Translations under genes and position numbers: made by a program
The notes under the pieces: model-generated
What the model was told of the DNA's origin: nothing
Database searches by the model: none
Seen by the model: only the letters and a program-made list of their open reading frames with translations
In this document: positions 5,703-6,419 of the stretch, piece by piece
Layout of the letters: every line of letters starts with the position of its first letter
Numbering within the stretch: position 1 is the stretch's first letter
NCBI GenBank assembly: GCA_007123655.1
Contig: SKKR01000221.1
Location: forward strand, 1-6,419
Reading direction: 5' to 3'
Length of the DNA: 6,419 bases
Source of the DNA: Thermomicrobiaceae bacterium
Lineage (GTDB): Bacteria; Chloroflexota; Chloroflexia; Thermomicrobiales; Thermomicrobiaceae

Positions 5703-6419
5703 ATGACCAGCACTCCACGAACACCGATCGAACTGAAAACGTTCAAACAGGAAGCGATTGCCGGCAAGGGGATGGTCACCTCGAACCACCCACTGGCATC
5801 GCTCGCCGGAACCGAAGTGCTGATGGACGGCGGCAACGCGGTGGATGCCGCGGTCAGCTCCATGTTCACCCTGTCCGTGGTGGAACCGATGATGACCACG
5901 ATCTTCGGAGCGGGATTCATCACGATCCGGCTGGCGGACGGCACGGTCACGACTATCGACAACTACGCCACTGTTCCACTGAACGCGCGGGAAGACATGT
6001 TCACCCCGATCCCGGGATCGCTTGAGAACGACGTGGAAGGTGAGCTGAACAACACCGGCTACCTGGCGGTGGCGACCGGAGGCTCACTGCTGGGCTGGGC
6101 CACGGCGATCGAGCGGTATGGCAACCTGCCACTTTCCCGGGTGATCGAACCGGCAGTCCGCTCGGCCCGCAACGGCTTCAGGGTGAGCCCGTATCTCCGG
6201 GCGATGATCATCCAGTGTCGGGATCAGCTTGCACAGTTTCCGGCATCGGCGGAAGTTTTCCTCCCGGACGGCGAACCGCCGCGGGTCGGCGATACGATCC
6301 GTCGCGACGATTACGCGGCCACGCTGGAGGCGATCGGCCAGCATGGGCCGGACTATCTCTATCGGGGACCGCTAGGTGAGGCAATCGTTCGCGACATGGA
6401 AGGCAACGGCGGCCTGATT
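5703..6419 (+). CDS. Gamma-glutamyltransferase-family protein, N-terminal part (truncated by window end)
   Basis: The first 239 codons are open to the window edge. The protein follows the Ntn-hydrolase gamma-glutamyltransferase (GGT) family: KGMVTSNHPLASLAG (22-36), GGNAVDAAV (43-51), VVEPMMTTIFGAGF (59-72), ERYGNLPLSRVIEPAVRSARNGF (137-159), and GDTIRRDDYAATLEAI ending NGGLI (196-239), which parallels NGGLI in E. coli GGT. The window stops before the self-cleavage threonine of the small subunit, so activity cannot be judged. Two departures stand out. There is no signal peptide, unlike the periplasmic E. coli enzyme, suggesting a cytoplasmic location. The conserved D-F-R-E-x-A-P motif reads D-N-Y-A-T-V-P (86-92), so the arginine that binds the glutamyl carboxylate (Arg114 in E. 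coli) is Tyr88 here. Glutathione hydrolase is therefore not a safe call; a related amide hydrolase or acylase is possible. It is divergent from the aminotransferase. Confidence 0.88.
   Translation, partial: MTSTPRTPIELKTFKQEAIAGKGMVTSNHPLASLAGTEVLMDGGNAVDAAVSSMFTLSVVEPMMTTIFGAGFITIRLADGTVTTIDNYATVPLNAREDMFTPIPGSLENDVEGELNNTGYLAVATGGSLLGWATAIERYGNLPLSRVIEPAVRSARNGFRVSPYLRAMIIQCRDQLAQFPASAEVFLPDGEPPRVGDTIRRDDYAATLEAIGQHGPDYLYRGPLGEAIVRDMEGNGGLI

Noticed and set aside
5513..5962. A 149-codon minus-strand frame over the GGT-like start and the divergent region.
   Set aside because: It overlaps the clear GGT motifs and both promoter candidates; it is a shadow frame.

Overview
The window looks like ordinary bacterial chromosome of roughly 60% G+C (estimated by eye). 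It holds three protein-coding genes and no RNA genes, insertion sequences, CRISPR arrays or long repeats that I can see. Shine-Dalgarno sites of AAGGAG/AGGAG type, GTG and TTG starts, and -35/-10 promoter-like pairs argue for a bacterium. All three proteins are acidic and poor in lysine (8 Lys in the 1320-residue protein, 3 in the 402-residue aminotransferase, 3 in the 239 visible residues of the third). That suggests a halophilic or salt-tolerant lineage. A Chloroflexota (Thermomicrobia-like) or actinobacterial host is a guess only.

Layout. Positions 1-268 are a promoter and a long leader. An AT-rich stretch (44 of the first 70 bases are A or T) contains a good promoter at 19-47. It is followed by a leader of about 215 nt with mutually exclusive hairpins. 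Positions 269-4231 (+) encode a 1320-residue protein of unknown function: a twin-arginine-like N-terminal membrane anchor, one or two Vgb/NHL-like beta-propellers, a long acidic helical region with a coiled coil, and a glycine-rich hydrophobic C-terminus. Positions 4232-4328 separate convergent genes and hold only weak hairpins. Positions 4329-5537 (-) encode a class I/II PLP aminotransferase closely resembling the Thermotoga-type aspartate aminotransferase. Positions 5538-5702 are a divergent promoter region. Positions 5703-6419 (+) are the first 239 codons of a gamma-glutamyltransferase-family protein, cut by the window edge.

How the genes relate. The aminotransferase and the gamma-glutamyltransferase-like gene are divergent, share one 165-bp control region, and could be co-regulated in glutamate/amino-acid nitrogen metabolism (inference). 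The large propeller protein has its own promoter and faces the aminotransferase tail to tail, so nothing ties it functionally to the other two. It is the least explained part of the window. The other point of interest is the gamma-glutamyltransferase-like protein, which lacks the arginine that normally binds the gamma-glutamyl substrate.
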